A DNA stretch of 64,000 nucleotides, taken from contig CAVWMF010000007.1 of assembly GCA_963756025.1 (NCBI GenBank), forward strand, positions 806,001 through 870,000, in the 5' to 3' direction. The notes under the pieces are model-generated. The model had not been told where the DNA came from, did no database searches, and was given only the letters and a program-made list of their open reading frames with translations. Position 1 is the first letter of the stretch. The number at the start of each line of letters is the position of its first letter. The DNA is from Bog-473 sp963756025 (GTDB lineage: Bacteria; Actinomycetota; Acidimicrobiia; Acidimicrobiales; RAAP-2). Positions 48,939-57,233 of this stretch are shown piece by piece. Position numbers and translations under genes: made by a program.

Positions 48939-50171
48939 CTACCCGGGTCCCAACTCCGCGAACTCCAGGCCGGCCTCCAACGAGTCAGCCGCCTCTTGGG
49001 CCTGAGCGTCGGTGTTCGCCGTGTACACCCGGAGTGTGATCGACGGGGCGGCGTGACCGAGGCGGTCAGCCACGGTCTTGGGATTCAGCCCCGCGGCGAA
49101 GAGTTGGGTCGCCGTGTAGTGACGAAGGTCATGCAGCCGGTAGTCCCAACGATCCACCGGGGTCAGATTGACCCGGGTGGCCTTTGGTTTGGTCTCGCGC
49201 AAATGAGCGAGTGCTGGTGCTTCCATACGCCGGCACAGCCGGGTGAAGGCCTGCGTCACCGAGTCCGGACGCGTCGGGCTGGCGGCGTCGACGTCGGGAC
49301 TGAAGATGTAGCCGTCAGCCGGCAGCTTCACCTTCGCCATCTTCGCCTCCGCCTTCGCCCGGTCCAAGCGACCGGCCAAGAGGGCCATGGTGTGTTCGCC
49401 CAGCAACAGGCGTCGGGTCTGATGTGTCTTGGGTGCTTTGGTCCCGATGCCTTCGGACGTCTGCCAGACCGACTGCCGTATCGTCACAGCCGAGCCCTTC
49501 CAGTCCACGTCGGACCACCGGAGCCCACACAACTCGCCCCGACGCATGCCGGTCAGTACGGCCAGCGTGATGACCGACGCCAACTCCGGGGAACGCGATG
49601 ATGGGCGGGCCGCCTCTCGGATCAACGCTGACACTTGAGCCGGTGAGGGGACCGACAACTCCGTCTTCTGCGGCGTCGGGGGCGTAGCGTCGTCGGCGAC
49701 ATTGGTTTTGACCATCCCCCACTTGCGACCCTGGCGAAGCGCGGCGCTGATCATGCGGTGCAGGTGATGCACCGAGCGCTCGCCGAGCCCGGTGGCAAGC
49801 TGGGCGGCGTAGAAGCGGTCGAGGTCATGCGCGGTCAACTTGTCAAGACGCTTGGCTCCGAGCGCCGGCCGAATCCGCTTGTCGATCTTGCGGCGGTACT
49901 CGTACAGCGTCTTCGGCGAGCGACCCATCCTCTCGCCGTGGGCGGTCCACTCGTCGAGCAAGGCACCGAATGTCGAGGTGCCTCCACCGTGACCGCCCCG
50001 CTCTACTTCTGCCACGAGCGCGGCGAGTTGCTTGGCCGCTTCGCGCTTGCCGGCTCCAGGCTCTCGTCGCGGCGCGATGTACACGCGACTGATCTGCTTT
50101 GGCCTTCCGGTGACTGCGTCCTTGCCGACGAACACCCGAAGCTCCCAACGCCCTGGTGCCTTCTCCCGCAT
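48939..50171 (-). CDS. int: Tyrosine integrase of the IME
   Basis: A 410-residue integrase. An N-terminal arm-binding/AP2-like stretch (GRWELRVFVGKDAVTGRPKQ) precedes a SAM-like core-binding domain (TFGALLDEWTAHGERMGRSP). The catalytic domain shows TGMRRGELCGLRWSDVD (Arg), KAPKTHQTRR (Lys), YRLHDLRHYTATQLF (HxLRH) and RLGHAAPSITLRVYTAN (His and Tyr). ATG 50171 is preferred; the frame runs on into the tRNA, but that part is not protein-like. It is read away from the tRNA in the tRNA's direction, as in most tRNA-targeting islands. Confidence 0.93.
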   Translation of the reverse strand: MREKAPGRWELRVFVGKDAVTGRPKQISRVYIAPRREPGAGKREAAKQLAALVAEVERGGHGGGTSTFGALLDEWTAHGERMGRSPKTLYEYRRKIDKRIRPALGAKRLDKLTAHDLDRFYAAQLATGLGERSVHHLHRMISAALRQGRKWGMVKTNVADDATPPTPQKTELSVPSPAQVSALIREAARPSSRSPELASVITLAVLTGMRRGELCGLRWSDVDWKGSAVTIRQSVWQTSEGIGTKAPKTHQTRRLLLGEHTMALLAGRLDRAKAEAKMAKVKLPADGYIFSPDVDAASPTRPDSVTQAFTRLCRRMEAPALAHLRETKPKATRVNLTPVDRWDYRLHDLRHYTATQLFAAGLNPKTVADRLGHAAPSITLRVYTANTDAQAQEAADSLEAGLEFAELGPG

Positions 50172-50190
50172 CGTACCGGCCACGGATGGA

Positions 50191-50247
50191 TTGTAGGGAT
50201 GCTGTAGGGATGCGGCAAGTTTTCGATTTCGGTGAAAATCGAAAACT
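50191..50247. promoter_or_regulatory. Candidate integrase arm sites and stem-loop at the int end
   Basis: TTGTAGGGATG (50191-50201) and CTGTAGGGATG (50202-50212) repeat the pair seen at 29971-29993. Next to them a perfect 12-bp stem (50218-50229 with 50236-50247, AGTTTTCGATTT) encloses a six-base loop, 22 bases from the tRNA 3' end. It could be a binding site or a weak terminator for the tRNA; no T-run follows. Confidence 0.5.
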
Positions 50248-50268
50248 GCCTCTGACCTGGACTTTTGG

Positions 50269-50313
50269 TGGCGCCCCCGGCAAGATTCGAACTTGCGCAC
50301 ACGGTTTAGGAAA
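50269..50313. repeat. Proximal attachment site within tRNA-Arg
   Basis: Identical over 45 bases to 29811-29855. The crossover must lie inside this stretch, so integration rebuilds an intact tRNA gene here. Confidence 0.9.
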
Positions 50314-50343
50314 CCGATGCTCTATCCCCTGAGCTACGGGGGC
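50269..50343 (-). tRNA. tRNA-Arg(CCT)
   Basis: The minus strand folds as a complete tRNA. It has acceptor GCCCCCG/CGGGGGC, D stem GCTC/GAGC, anticodon loop TTCCTAA with anticodon CCT, T stem GCAAG/CTTGC around TTCGAAT, discriminator G and an encoded CCA. The outermost anticodon-stem pair is T-T. It is the integration target; the 3' 45 bases are shared with the distal attachment site. Confidence 0.93.
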
Positions 50344-50434
50344 AGCGCTGCTCTTCTGTAGTTTTCAATCGCAATCCTCCCACGGGCACGGTGCGTCGGT
50401 TGACCCGCAAGCCGCCGCCCGACCACCGGAGAGG

Positions 50435-52123
50435 TCAGGGACCCTCGCCTCCCGACGCCGTGCAGGAGCGGGGGTCCCAGGGCTTGAGCGCCTCATTGGC
50501 CGGGGTGGCCGCGGCGAACGGACCGGTGCGCGGAGTCGTTGTCGTCGTGGTGGTCGGGGCGGTCGTCGTGGTGGTCTTCGAGGTCTTCGGCTTGCTGGTC
50601 GGAGTGGTGGTCGTGGCCGGCGGGGGATTCACCGAGAAGCTGGTGCCGGTGTCGACCGTGACCTCGGCGCCACCGAGGACCTCGGAGGGGTTGTACCCGA
50701 GCATGACCGAGCCGGAGATGGAGCGGGCCACCATTTGCGCCGCGGCCACGACCGACGGCTTCTTGGACCCGTAATAGACGACCGTCTCGGCCTCCTGGCC
50801 GACGGGTGACGTGTCTCCAAGCTCCATCATGTGGAACCCCAGGGCGCCGAGTGCCGCAGATGTCGTCGCGGCTTGATTGGTCACGCCGGTGCCGTTGGCC
50901 ACCGAAACGGTCACCTGCGCCGGCTTGGGCAGCGGCGATCCCGTCATCGAATTGGTATTCGCCGAGATTCCCAAGAACGTGTCAACCACCGACTGATCGG
51001 TGGGCTCCGTCGGGAACTCGATGTCGCCGTAGTTCCCGCCCTTGTACACATAGCTCCCGAATGTGTCCTCAAGGACGGGAACCGTCAACTGGGGCGCCGA
51101 ATTGACGTTGACCGAGTGATAGGTGAGCACCAGGTTGAGCATGTGCGACGCCGAGAGGCCGTCGTCGACGGTGAGGTCCGGCGCCACTCCCTGGATGATG
51201 TCGCGGTCGGTGAGGGGATTACTCAAACCTTTCTTGGCTACCGCAGTTGCGAGCACCCGGAGGAACTCATGGTCCCGGCGGATCCGGGCCAGGTCGCTCT
51301 GCCCCTCGGGCGTCCAGTTGGCGGGGTTGGCCGATGTCACACCAGGGCCCTTGTGCACCATGTGGCGCGCTCGCACGACTTGCAACGCGTGGAATCCGTT
51401 GAGGTGGACGCAACCGACGGTCCGCACATCGAGGTCCGACTCGGGGTCGTAGACCGGCTCGGGGAAGTACATGTTGATGCCACCCAGCGCGTCCACCACG
51501 CTGGCGAAACTGTCGAAGTTCAGTTCGACATAGTGCTGAACGGGTATCCCGAAGTCCTCCTGGATCGCCGCCACCAGCTGGGTCGGACCCTGGTACAGGG
51601 CCGCATCGATCTTGTTGGCGCCCTCTACCCGCGCGTTGGGGACGAAGAGGTCGCGCGGGATGGAGAGAATGGAGACCGTCTTGGTCGTGGGATTGAGGTG
51701 GAGGATCATCACGACATCGCTGTTGATGCCGTTGACCCCCTGGCTGCAGATCCCGTAGCCGATGTACTGCTTCTTCAGCGCGCACCGGTCCGTCGATCCG
51801 ACGAGCAGAATGTTCTCCGTCCCGCTCTCGGTGCCGTGCGTCTCGCCGGCCGCCAGTCCTTTCACCGCGATGCGGTGCACCAGGTGGTTCAGGTACCAGG
51901 CGTAGCCCCCGACGCCGGCCACGATGAGGACCACGACAATCCCGACGATCCCGAGCGTCCATTTGATCCGCCGCCGGCGCGTCGAGGCCCGGGGTTGCGC
52001 AGCGGTAATGCTCTCTCCCAGCGCACGCAGGCCTTTCTCGTTGGCGACCGGAACGTAGGTGGCCTGATCCCGGTTCCCCGGCCCGGGGCCTTGCCTGTCC
52101 CGGGGGGACCCACCACCTTGCAT
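50435..52123 (-). CDS. LytR-CpsA-Psr (LCP) family cell-wall polymer ligase with LytR_C domain
   Basis: A 562-residue protein. A cytosolic N-terminus and one membrane helix (WTLGIVGIVVVLIVAGVGGY, about residues 50-69) lead to the LCP domain. This shows ENILLVGSTDRC, NSDVVMILHLNPTTKTVSIL, IPRDLFVPNARVEGANKID and the Arg/Asp residues that bind the pyrophosphate lipid (QSDLARIRRDHEFL). A LytR_C-type domain (VTVSVANGTGVTNQAATTSA) follows, then a Thr-rich tail. It should attach wall polymers such as arabinogalactan or teichoic-acid-like glycans to peptidoglycan. Confidence 0.9.
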   Translation of the reverse strand: MQGGGSPRDRQGPGPGNRDQATYVPVANEKGLRALGESITAAQPRASTRRRRIKWTLGIVGIVVVLIVAGVGGYAWYLNHLVHRIAVKGLAAGETHGTESGTENILLVGSTDRCALKKQYIGYGICSQGVNGINSDVVMILHLNPTTKTVSILSIPRDLFVPNARVEGANKIDAALYQGPTQLVAAIQEDFGIPVQHYVELNFDSFASVVDALGGINMYFPEPVYDPESDLDVRTVGCVHLNGFHALQVVRARHMVHKGPGVTSANPANWTPEGQSDLARIRRDHEFLRVLATAVAKKGLSNPLTDRDIIQGVAPDLTVDDGLSASHMLNLVLTYHSVNVNSAPQLTVPVLEDTFGSYVYKGGNYGDIEFPTEPTDQSVVDTFLGISANTNSMTGSPLPKPAQVTVSVANGTGVTNQAATTSAALGALGFHMMELGDTSPVGQEAETVVYYGSKKPSVVAAAQMVARSISGSVMLGYNPSEVLGGAEVTVDTGTSFSVNPPPATTTTPTSKPKTSKTTTTTAPTTTTTTTPRTGPFAAATPANEALKPWDPRSCTASGGEGP

Positions 52124-52254
52124 GGGTGGTCACGCTAACAACTCGACCCCGAACTGGGTGATCATGTCCTGCGAATTCAGTGCTGGACGACGGTGTTCGC
52201 CTGCGCCCGGGCGACGATCTATCCTTTTGGGTGGGTACACGGCCTCCGACAGAT

Positions 52255-52322
52255 GTCGGGGCAGGTGCGTTGCGCTTCCGCCGTATGGCCCATCCAAAGG
52301 CCTGCGCGCCCGCGCACGAGAC
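52255..52322 (+). ncRNA. Candidate SAH riboswitch upstream of ahcY
   Basis: GCAGGTGCGTTGC at 52260-52272 resembles the conserved GAGGAGCGYUGC of SAH riboswitches. The order of pairings also fits. GCAGG pairs with CCTGC (52300-52304). A short GCGC hairpin follows. GTGCG can then form the pseudoknot with CGCAC near 52313-52317. The motif ends 24 bases before the start of adenosylhomocysteinase, the classic gene for this switch, which would turn on when SAH rises. Confidence 0.55.
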
Positions 52323-52345
52323 ATCCACGACAAAAAGGAGTTGCC

Positions 52346-53797
52346 ATGCCCGCTGCTGAAACCATTCTGCCGTTCAAGGTGGCCGACCTCAGTGCCGCCG
52401 AGTTCGGTCGCAAGGAGATCGTCCTCGCAGAGCACGAGATGCCCGGCCTGATGGCCATGCGATCCGAGTTCTCCCAGAGCCAGCCCCTGGCCGGCGCCCG
52501 GATCACCGGTTCGCTCCACATGACGGTGCAGACGGCCGTGCTCATCGAGACCCTCACCGCGCTCGGGGCCCGGGTGCGCTGGGCGAGCTGCAACATCTTC
52601 TCCACCCAGGATCACGCGGCCGCCGCGGTGGCGGTCGGCCCCGACGGCACTGCCGATGACCCCAAGGGGATCCCCGTCTTCGCCTGGAAGGGCGAGACGC
52701 TCGAGGAATACTGGTGGTGCACCGAACAGGCGCTGCTGTGGCCGGGCGAGGGCGGCCCGAACCTCATCCTCGACGACGGTGGGGACGCCACCCTGCTGGT
52801 CCACAAGGGCGTCGAGTTCGAGAAGGCAGGCGCTGTCCCGGATCCTTCAACCGCCGATTCCGAGGAGTTCCAGTTCGTCTTGGCCCTCCTGGGCCGCAGC
52901 CTCTCGCAGGACCCGCAGCGCTGGACCTCCATCGCCAACGGCATTCTCGGTGTGACCGAGGAGACCACCACCGGTGTGCACCGGCTCTATGAGATGCAAA
53001 AGCGCGGCGAGCTGCTCTTCCCGGCCATCAATGTGAACGACTCGGTGACCAAGTCCAAGTTCGACAACAAGTACGGCTGCCGCCACTCCCTGATCGATGG
53101 GATCAACCGGGCGACGGATGTGCTCATCGGTGGCAAGGTGGCGGTCGTCTGCGGGTACGGCGACGTCGGCAAGGGCTGCGCCCAATCACTCAGTGGCCAA
53201 GGAGCGCGGGTCGTCATCACCGAAGTCGACCCCATCTGTGCGCTGCAGGCCGCCATGGAGGGATACCAGGTGACGACCCTGGAGGACATCCTCCCCCAGG
53301 CCGACATCATCGTCACGACGACCGGCAACAAGAACATCATCACAGCGGCGCACATGGCCGCCATGAAGCATCAGGCGATCGTCGGCAACATCGGGCACTT
53401 CGACAACGAGATCGACATGGCCGGATTGATGAAGACGCCGGGCATCGAGCGCATCAACATCAAGCCGCAGGTCGACAAGTGGGTCTACCCCGATGGACAC
53501 GTGGTGATCATCCTCTCCGAAGGACGGCTCCTCAACCTCGGGAACGCCACCGGGCACCCCAGCTTCGTCATGTCAAACTCCTTCACCAACCAGACCATGG
53601 CGCAGCTGGAGCTGTTCACCCAGACCGGCAACTACGTCAACGAGGTGTACGTGCTTCCCAAGCATCTCGACGAGAAGGTGGCCCGTCTGCACCTCGACGC
53701 ACTGGGCGTCAAGCTCACGGTTCTCTCTCAGGACCAGGCCGACTACATCGGCGTGCCCGTCGAGGGGCCCTACAAGCCGGACTCCTACCGCTACTGA
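52346..53797 (+). CDS. ahcY: Adenosylhomocysteinase
   Basis: A 483-residue enzyme that splits S-adenosylhomocysteine to adenosine and homocysteine, clearing product inhibition of methyltransferases. Visible family segments are FGRKEIVLAEHEMPGLMAMR, RITGSLHMTVQTAVLIETL, CNIFSTQDHAAAAV and NVNDSVTKSKFDNKYGCRHS (catalytic Lys, Asp). Further on are the NAD-binding VAVVCGYGDVGKGCAQSL and VGNIGHFDNEID, and a C-terminal KPDSYRY. The extra insert near residues 100-140 is normal in actinobacteria. AAAAAGGAG precedes the ATG. Control by the upstream SAH riboswitch is likely. Confidence 0.97.
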   Translation: MPAAETILPFKVADLSAAEFGRKEIVLAEHEMPGLMAMRSEFSQSQPLAGARITGSLHMTVQTAVLIETLTALGARVRWASCNIFSTQDHAAAAVAVGPDGTADDPKGIPVFAWKGETLEEYWWCTEQALLWPGEGGPNLILDDGGDATLLVHKGVEFEKAGAVPDPSTADSEEFQFVLALLGRSLSQDPQRWTSIANGILGVTEETTTGVHRLYEMQKRGELLFPAINVNDSVTKSKFDNKYGCRHSLIDGINRATDVLIGGKVAVVCGYGDVGKGCAQSLSGQGARVVITEVDPICALQAAMEGYQVTTLEDILPQADIIVTTTGNKNIITAAHMAAMKHQAIVGNIGHFDNEIDMAGLMKTPGIERINIKPQVDKWVYPDGHVVIILSEGRLLNLGNATGHPSFVMSNSFTNQTMAQLELFTQTGNYVNEVYVLPKHLDEKVARLHLDALGVKLTVLSQDQADYIGVPVEGPYKPDSYRY

Positions 53798-53807
53798 GCG
53801 GCCCGCG

Positions 53808-54542
53808 TCAGGAGACGCTGTGCAACGATGCGGTGGCGATCACCTTGCCGGTGGACGACACCACCTCGGCCTTGTGGACGTCCTGGGGCGACACCCGAAG
53901 GGGTGCGCCCCAGGCGCCGTACCCGTCCGTGGCCGTGAACGAGCCCACCTCGTGGGTGACGCCGTCATCGGTGATGACCTCACAGGTGACCTTCCCGTCG
54001 GTCCACGAGTCGGCCAGGGTCACGATCATCCAGGGCTTGGACCCGCCGTAGGTGTTGACGCTGCCGACCGTGCTGCCGTTCGCGGTCAGGTTCCCCGCCG
54101 CGATCTCCGCCCCGGCCGGGCCTTGCGGGTGCGGCGGTCTGCTGTGGCCTGAGCCGGTCGACCAACCAATGCCCAGCCCGAGTGCGAGGGCGATCACCGC
54201 GGCCGCGCCGGCCAAGGCCCAACGCGGGACGCGCTCGCTCCATAGCGCCGGCCTCCGCAGCTGCGTGGGGGCTCCCGCCGAAGGTGCAGGTGCCTCGTCC
54301 AATCCCATGCGGTTGAACAGCCGGACCTCGAACCCCATCGGCGGTTCGATTTCGGGTGCCACACGCACCACGGCGTCGGCCGCGTGGGACAACTGCTCGA
54401 GTTCCTCGGCGCAGCGCTGGCAGGAATCGACGTGGGCCAAGGTGGTGGCCCGTGCACGCCCGGTCAGGATGCCCAGGGCGAGCTCGGCCAGGTTGTCGGC
54501 GTACTCGTCGCATCCGGCGGGGGTGTGTGGGTCCTCGATCAT
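53808..54542 (-). CDS. Anti-sigma factor, RskA-like with zinc finger
   Basis: A 244-residue protein. The N-terminal anti-sigma domain has a zinc-binding AHVDSCQRCAEELEQL (H-x3-C-x2-C, about residues 37-44). One membrane helix (WALAGAAAVIALALGLGIGW) and an extracytoplasmic RskA-type domain follow (GGSKPWMIVTLADSWTDGKV, VHKAEVVSSTGKVIATASL). It should bind the sigma factor encoded just upstream until proteolysis releases it. Its start overlaps the sigma stop by four bases. It is convergent with ahcY. Confidence 0.9.
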   Translation of the reverse strand: MIEDPHTPAGCDEYADNLAELALGILTGRARATTLAHVDSCQRCAEELEQLSHAADAVVRVAPEIEPPMGFEVRLFNRMGLDEAPAPSAGAPTQLRRPALWSERVPRWALAGAAAVIALALGLGIGWSTGSGHSRPPHPQGPAGAEIAAGNLTANGSTVGSVNTYGGSKPWMIVTLADSWTDGKVTCEVITDDGVTHEVGSFTATDGYGAWGAPLRVSPQDVHKAEVVSSTGKVIATASLHSVS

Positions 54543-55129
54543 CGTTCTTCCTCGGTCTGGCGAACGTGCTCGACGGCGGCGCGTAGCCGGATGAGCCCCG
54601 TCCGTATGCGGGTCTTCGCCGTCCCGAGCGGGATGGCCTCCTCTTCGCTGATCTCGAGCGCGGTGCGCCCGTAGACCGCCGCCAACACGACGGCCCGCCG
54701 CTGCTCGGGCGGCAGATCGGCGAGTGCGGCCCGCATCACGTCGCTCACGTCGCCGCGCCCGACGGCATCTTCGGGATTGTGCTCGAGGCTCATCATGGCC
54801 GACGCCGCAAAATCATCGGGATCGGTCGGCACCGCCCGACGCATGCGCAGCGCATCGATGGTCAGGTTGCGGGTGATCGTCAGCACCCAGGACGTGACCG
54901 AGCCCCGGCGATGGTCGAAGACCGGGGCGTGGCGCCACACCCTGATCAGCGCTTCTTGGGCCACTTCCTCGGACACCGAGGCGTCGCTGGTCATGGAATA
55001 GGCGAGACCGAAGATCCGGCGCTGATAGCGGCGAACGAAGACGACTGCAGCGGCCTGGTCTCCCATGGCCATGCCGGCCAGGAGGGCTTCATCGGTCGAC
55101 CCGCTATCGATCACGAATAACTCTCCCAT
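54539..55129 (-). CDS. ECF-type RNA polymerase sigma factor (SigK-like)
   Basis: A 196-residue sigma factor. Region 2 covers FVRRYQRRIFGLAYSMTSDA, SEEVAQEALIRVWRHAPVFD and SVTSWVLTITRNLTIDALRM. Region 4 covers ALADLPPEQRRAVVLAAVYG, RTALEISEEEAIPLGTAKTR and IRTGLIRLRAAV. It has only sigma-2 and sigma-4, as in ECF factors. It is coupled to the RskA-like anti-sigma gene. The signal and regulon are unknown. Confidence 0.93.
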   Translation of the reverse strand: MGELFVIDSGSTDEALLAGMAMGDQAAAVVFVRRYQRRIFGLAYSMTSDASVSEEVAQEALIRVWRHAPVFDHRRGSVTSWVLTITRNLTIDALRMRRAVPTDPDDFAASAMMSLEHNPEDAVGRGDVSDVMRAALADLPPEQRRAVVLAAVYGRTALEISEEEAIPLGTAKTRIRTGLIRLRAAVEHVRQTEEER

Positions 55130-55263
55130 GGACAGCTGTACGGGCCGGGGCGGCCCGGAGATTCATCCGGGTCGGGAACCTGGTCAATCCGCAAGACCCC
55201 CGGCTCCGTATAACCGGGTGAAGGGAGCGTGGTCACCGTGTCGCACCGCACCGCAGCATCATC

Positions 55264-55767
55264 ATGAGGCAATCCAGGAAAAGCCCTCTCGGGCTGCTCG
55301 GCAACGGGCCGGGGGGTGCCTCGGCGGGCGTCGCCGTCGCGGCCACCGTGGCGTACGTCGTCGGCGCCCTCCTGATCCTGTGGTCCGCCTACATCCACTT
55401 CCACCTGTGGGACGAGACGAACGGCTACCGCCAGATCGCGACCATCGGTCCTCTGTTCCTGGCCCAATCCATCGGAGGCCTGGTGGTGGCGCTCGTCGTC
55501 GTGGCCGTCCGCCGGGTCTGGGCGGCCATCATCGGCATCGGCTTCGCCGCCTCCACCGCGGTGGGTTTCCTGCTCACGGTCGGATTGTCCAAGGGCCTCT
55601 TCAACTTCAAGGAATCCTGGACGGCGCCGTTCGCCGGCCTGGCGTTTTGCGTCGAGATCGCCGCCATCGTCGTGTTGCTGCTGGCCGGGGCCCTCTGCGT
55701 CCTCGGCGCCGCACCCGCGACGCGTGAGGGGGCGCCCGCCCCGGTCGGAGCCTCGTCAGGCCACTAG
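55264..55767 (+). CDS. Four-helix membrane protein, hypothetical
   Basis: A 167-residue protein with four hydrophobic segments (VAVAATVAYVVGALLILWSA, LFLAQSIGGLVVALVVVAVR, AAIIGIGFAASTAVGFLLTV and FAGLAFCVEIAAIVVLLLAG) and a His-rich YIHFHLWDETNGYRQI between the first two. This is common in small actinobacterial membrane proteins of unknown role. It is divergent from the sigma factor gene. Confidence 0.75.
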   Translation: MRQSRKSPLGLLGNGPGGASAGVAVAATVAYVVGALLILWSAYIHFHLWDETNGYRQIATIGPLFLAQSIGGLVVALVVVAVRRVWAAIIGIGFAASTAVGFLLTVGLSKGLFNFKESWTAPFAGLAFCVEIAAIVVLLLAGALCVLGAAPATREGAPAPVGASSGH

Positions 55768-55788
55768 CCGGTCCGCTCCGTTGAGCTC

Positions 55789-56610
55789 CTAACGCAGGCC
55801 GGCGAAGAGATCGACCTCAGGCGTCGGAGCACCGGTCGAGTCCTGCGCCCGGACGAAGCTCTCGGTGCCCATCATGGTGGCGAAGAGCTCCTCCCCCATG
55901 CCGAGGAAGAAGATGTTGTCGCTCTGGCTGGCATGTGCGGCCAACGACGCGAACTTTCGATCGGCCACCGAGAGACAATCCACGGCGGTCGTGATCAATT
56001 CGTCGGGCGTGCCGAAGTCGGGGCTCTCCTCAATTTCGGCCGGAGTCTCGATGCCGGCCTCCGCCAGCATGTCGCCCATGCCGAGGATGGCCGAACGCGC
56101 CACCGCCGTGTAATAGAGCTTGGCGGGTACCTCGCATTCCGCGATGGCGGCCAGTGTGATCCGATTGGCCTGGATGTGATCGGGGTGCCCGTAGAAACCG
56201 TTCTCGTCATAGGTGACGACGACCTGGGGCTGATACTTCTCCATGAGCTCGGCCAGTCGATGCCCCGCCTCGGCCACGGGCGTCTGCCAGAAGGCACCGG
56301 GGGCGACGTTCTGGGGCCAGCCCTCCATTCCCGAATCGTGATAGCCGAGGAGCTCGAGGTGGGACACGCCGAGCACCTTGCAGCTGGCCTCGAGCTCGCG
56401 GAGCCGGAGAGGCACGACCACCGCCTCGTCGTGGCCGGGGTCGCCCGGCTTCAGACCGCCCGGTGCATCACCCAATTCGCCATTGGTGCAGGTCACCAGT
56501 ACGGTCCGCACCCCTTCGTCAGCGTAGCGAGCAAGCACGCCACCGGTCCCGAGCGCCTCGTCATCGGGGTGGGCGTGGACGGCCATGAGCGTGAGAACGG
56601 AGTCTGCCAT
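55789..56610 (-). CDS. LmbE/PIG-L family amidase, mycothiol S-conjugate amidase-like
   Basis: A 273-residue zinc-dependent deacetylase/amidase. The family motifs are VHAHPDDEALGTGGVLARYA (AHPDDE, metal and base) and NGFYGHPDHIQANRITLAAI (HPDH). NGELGDAPGG and GYHDSGMEGWPQN match Mca/MshB proteins. It would remove glucosamine-inositol from mycothiol adducts in detoxification, or deacetylate GlcNAc-inositol in mycothiol synthesis. Mca is favoured by the region around SGMEGWP, but this is not decisive. ATG 56610 is the natural start, not the longer frame. Confidence 0.85.
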   Translation of the reverse strand: MADSVLTLMAVHAHPDDEALGTGGVLARYADEGVRTVLVTCTNGELGDAPGGLKPGDPGHDEAVVVPLRLRELEASCKVLGVSHLELLGYHDSGMEGWPQNVAPGAFWQTPVAEAGHRLAELMEKYQPQVVVTYDENGFYGHPDHIQANRITLAAIAECEVPAKLYYTAVARSAILGMGDMLAEAGIETPAEIEESPDFGTPDELITTAVDCLSVADRKFASLAAHASQSDNIFFLGMGEELFATMMGTESFVRAQDSTGAPTPEVDLFAGLR

Positions 56611-56653
56611 CCCGTCGAGCGTAGGGGGTCGCCCCCGGCGCCCGGACCGGGAC

Positions 56654-57223
56654 TCAGCCCGCCGGTTCGAGGAGTGCGGTTGCGCCGGCGGAGAATCCGG
56701 GGCTGGCCCACCGGCGGGTGTCCCGGCAGAACTCGGCCAACCAGGTCCATTCGGTCGGCCCACCGGGCGATGCGCACGCCAACTCGACCTCGTTGGCGAA
56801 GGTCAGATCGACGAAGTGCGCGACGTACTCGGCGCGGGGCGTCGAGAGGGACCCGTCGAAGCGGTCACGGAAGGATAGGTCGCCGGGCTCGGTGTCGGGC
56901 GAAACGAGCTGCGGGTAGAAGACGCCCCGATCACAGGCGGCGTAGAAGTAGACGAAGGCCTCGGCCTCAGGGCCGATGGCGTCGACGAGCGCGGCCCGTC
57001 GGTCGAGCCCGAGGATGAACGGCTCGAAGCCGTCGGTCCCGTAGGTGGCGTGGCCGAGCGCCGCCAATGCGAGGAGGTCGGAACCACCCCAGGCACGGAC
57101 CAGGGTCTCCACCCCGACCAGGTGGCTCAGCAGGTCACCGAAAATGTGTTGCGTGTCGTCCGCCCCGTGGTCCCGCAGGAAGTCCAGCACCGCCCGGCGC
57201 CGGTCAGCTGTCGTCCGCGTCAT
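56654..57223 (-). CDS. DUF6817-like helical protein
   Basis: A 189-residue protein: HIFGDLLSHLVGVETLVRAW, ALGHATYGTDGFEPFILGLD and VYFYAACDRGVFYPQL. The ordered His and Asp residues (H26, H34, H58) suggest an HD-like metal fold as in the DUF6817 family. The open frame on this strand extends far upstream to 58105, but that part is antisense-type shadow of the LLM gene. ATG 57223 is 10 bases downstream of the LLM stop, so the two are cotranscribed. Confidence 0.7.
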   Translation of the reverse strand: MTRTTADRRRAVLDFLRDHGADDTQHIFGDLLSHLVGVETLVRAWGGSDLLALAALGHATYGTDGFEPFILGLDRRAALVDAIGPEAEAFVYFYAACDRGVFYPQLVSPDTEPGDLSFRDRFDGSLSTPRAEYVAHFVDLTFANEVELACASPGGPTEWTWLAEFCRDTRRWASPGFSAGATALLEPAG

Positions 57224-57233
57224 GTCTTCAAGC

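Larger units (their letters stand above)
29811..50313. mobile_element. Integrated mobilisable element (IME) at tRNA-Arg
   Basis: The 45 bases at 29811-29855 repeat exactly the 3' part of the tRNA-Arg gene (50269-50313), in the same orientation. Everything between is consistent with one integrated element: integrase next to the intact tRNA, an excisionase-like HTH protein, MobA and MobC, and varied cargo. No conjugative coupling ATPase or type IV secretion gene is seen, so it would need a helper to transfer. Excision between the repeats would give a circle of 20,458 bp. Confidence 0.85.

Noticed and set aside
50172..50300. Integrase start at 50300 inside the tRNA
   Set aside because: The extra 43 residues are translated tRNA and stem-loop sequence. 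The integrase fold begins at ATG 50171.
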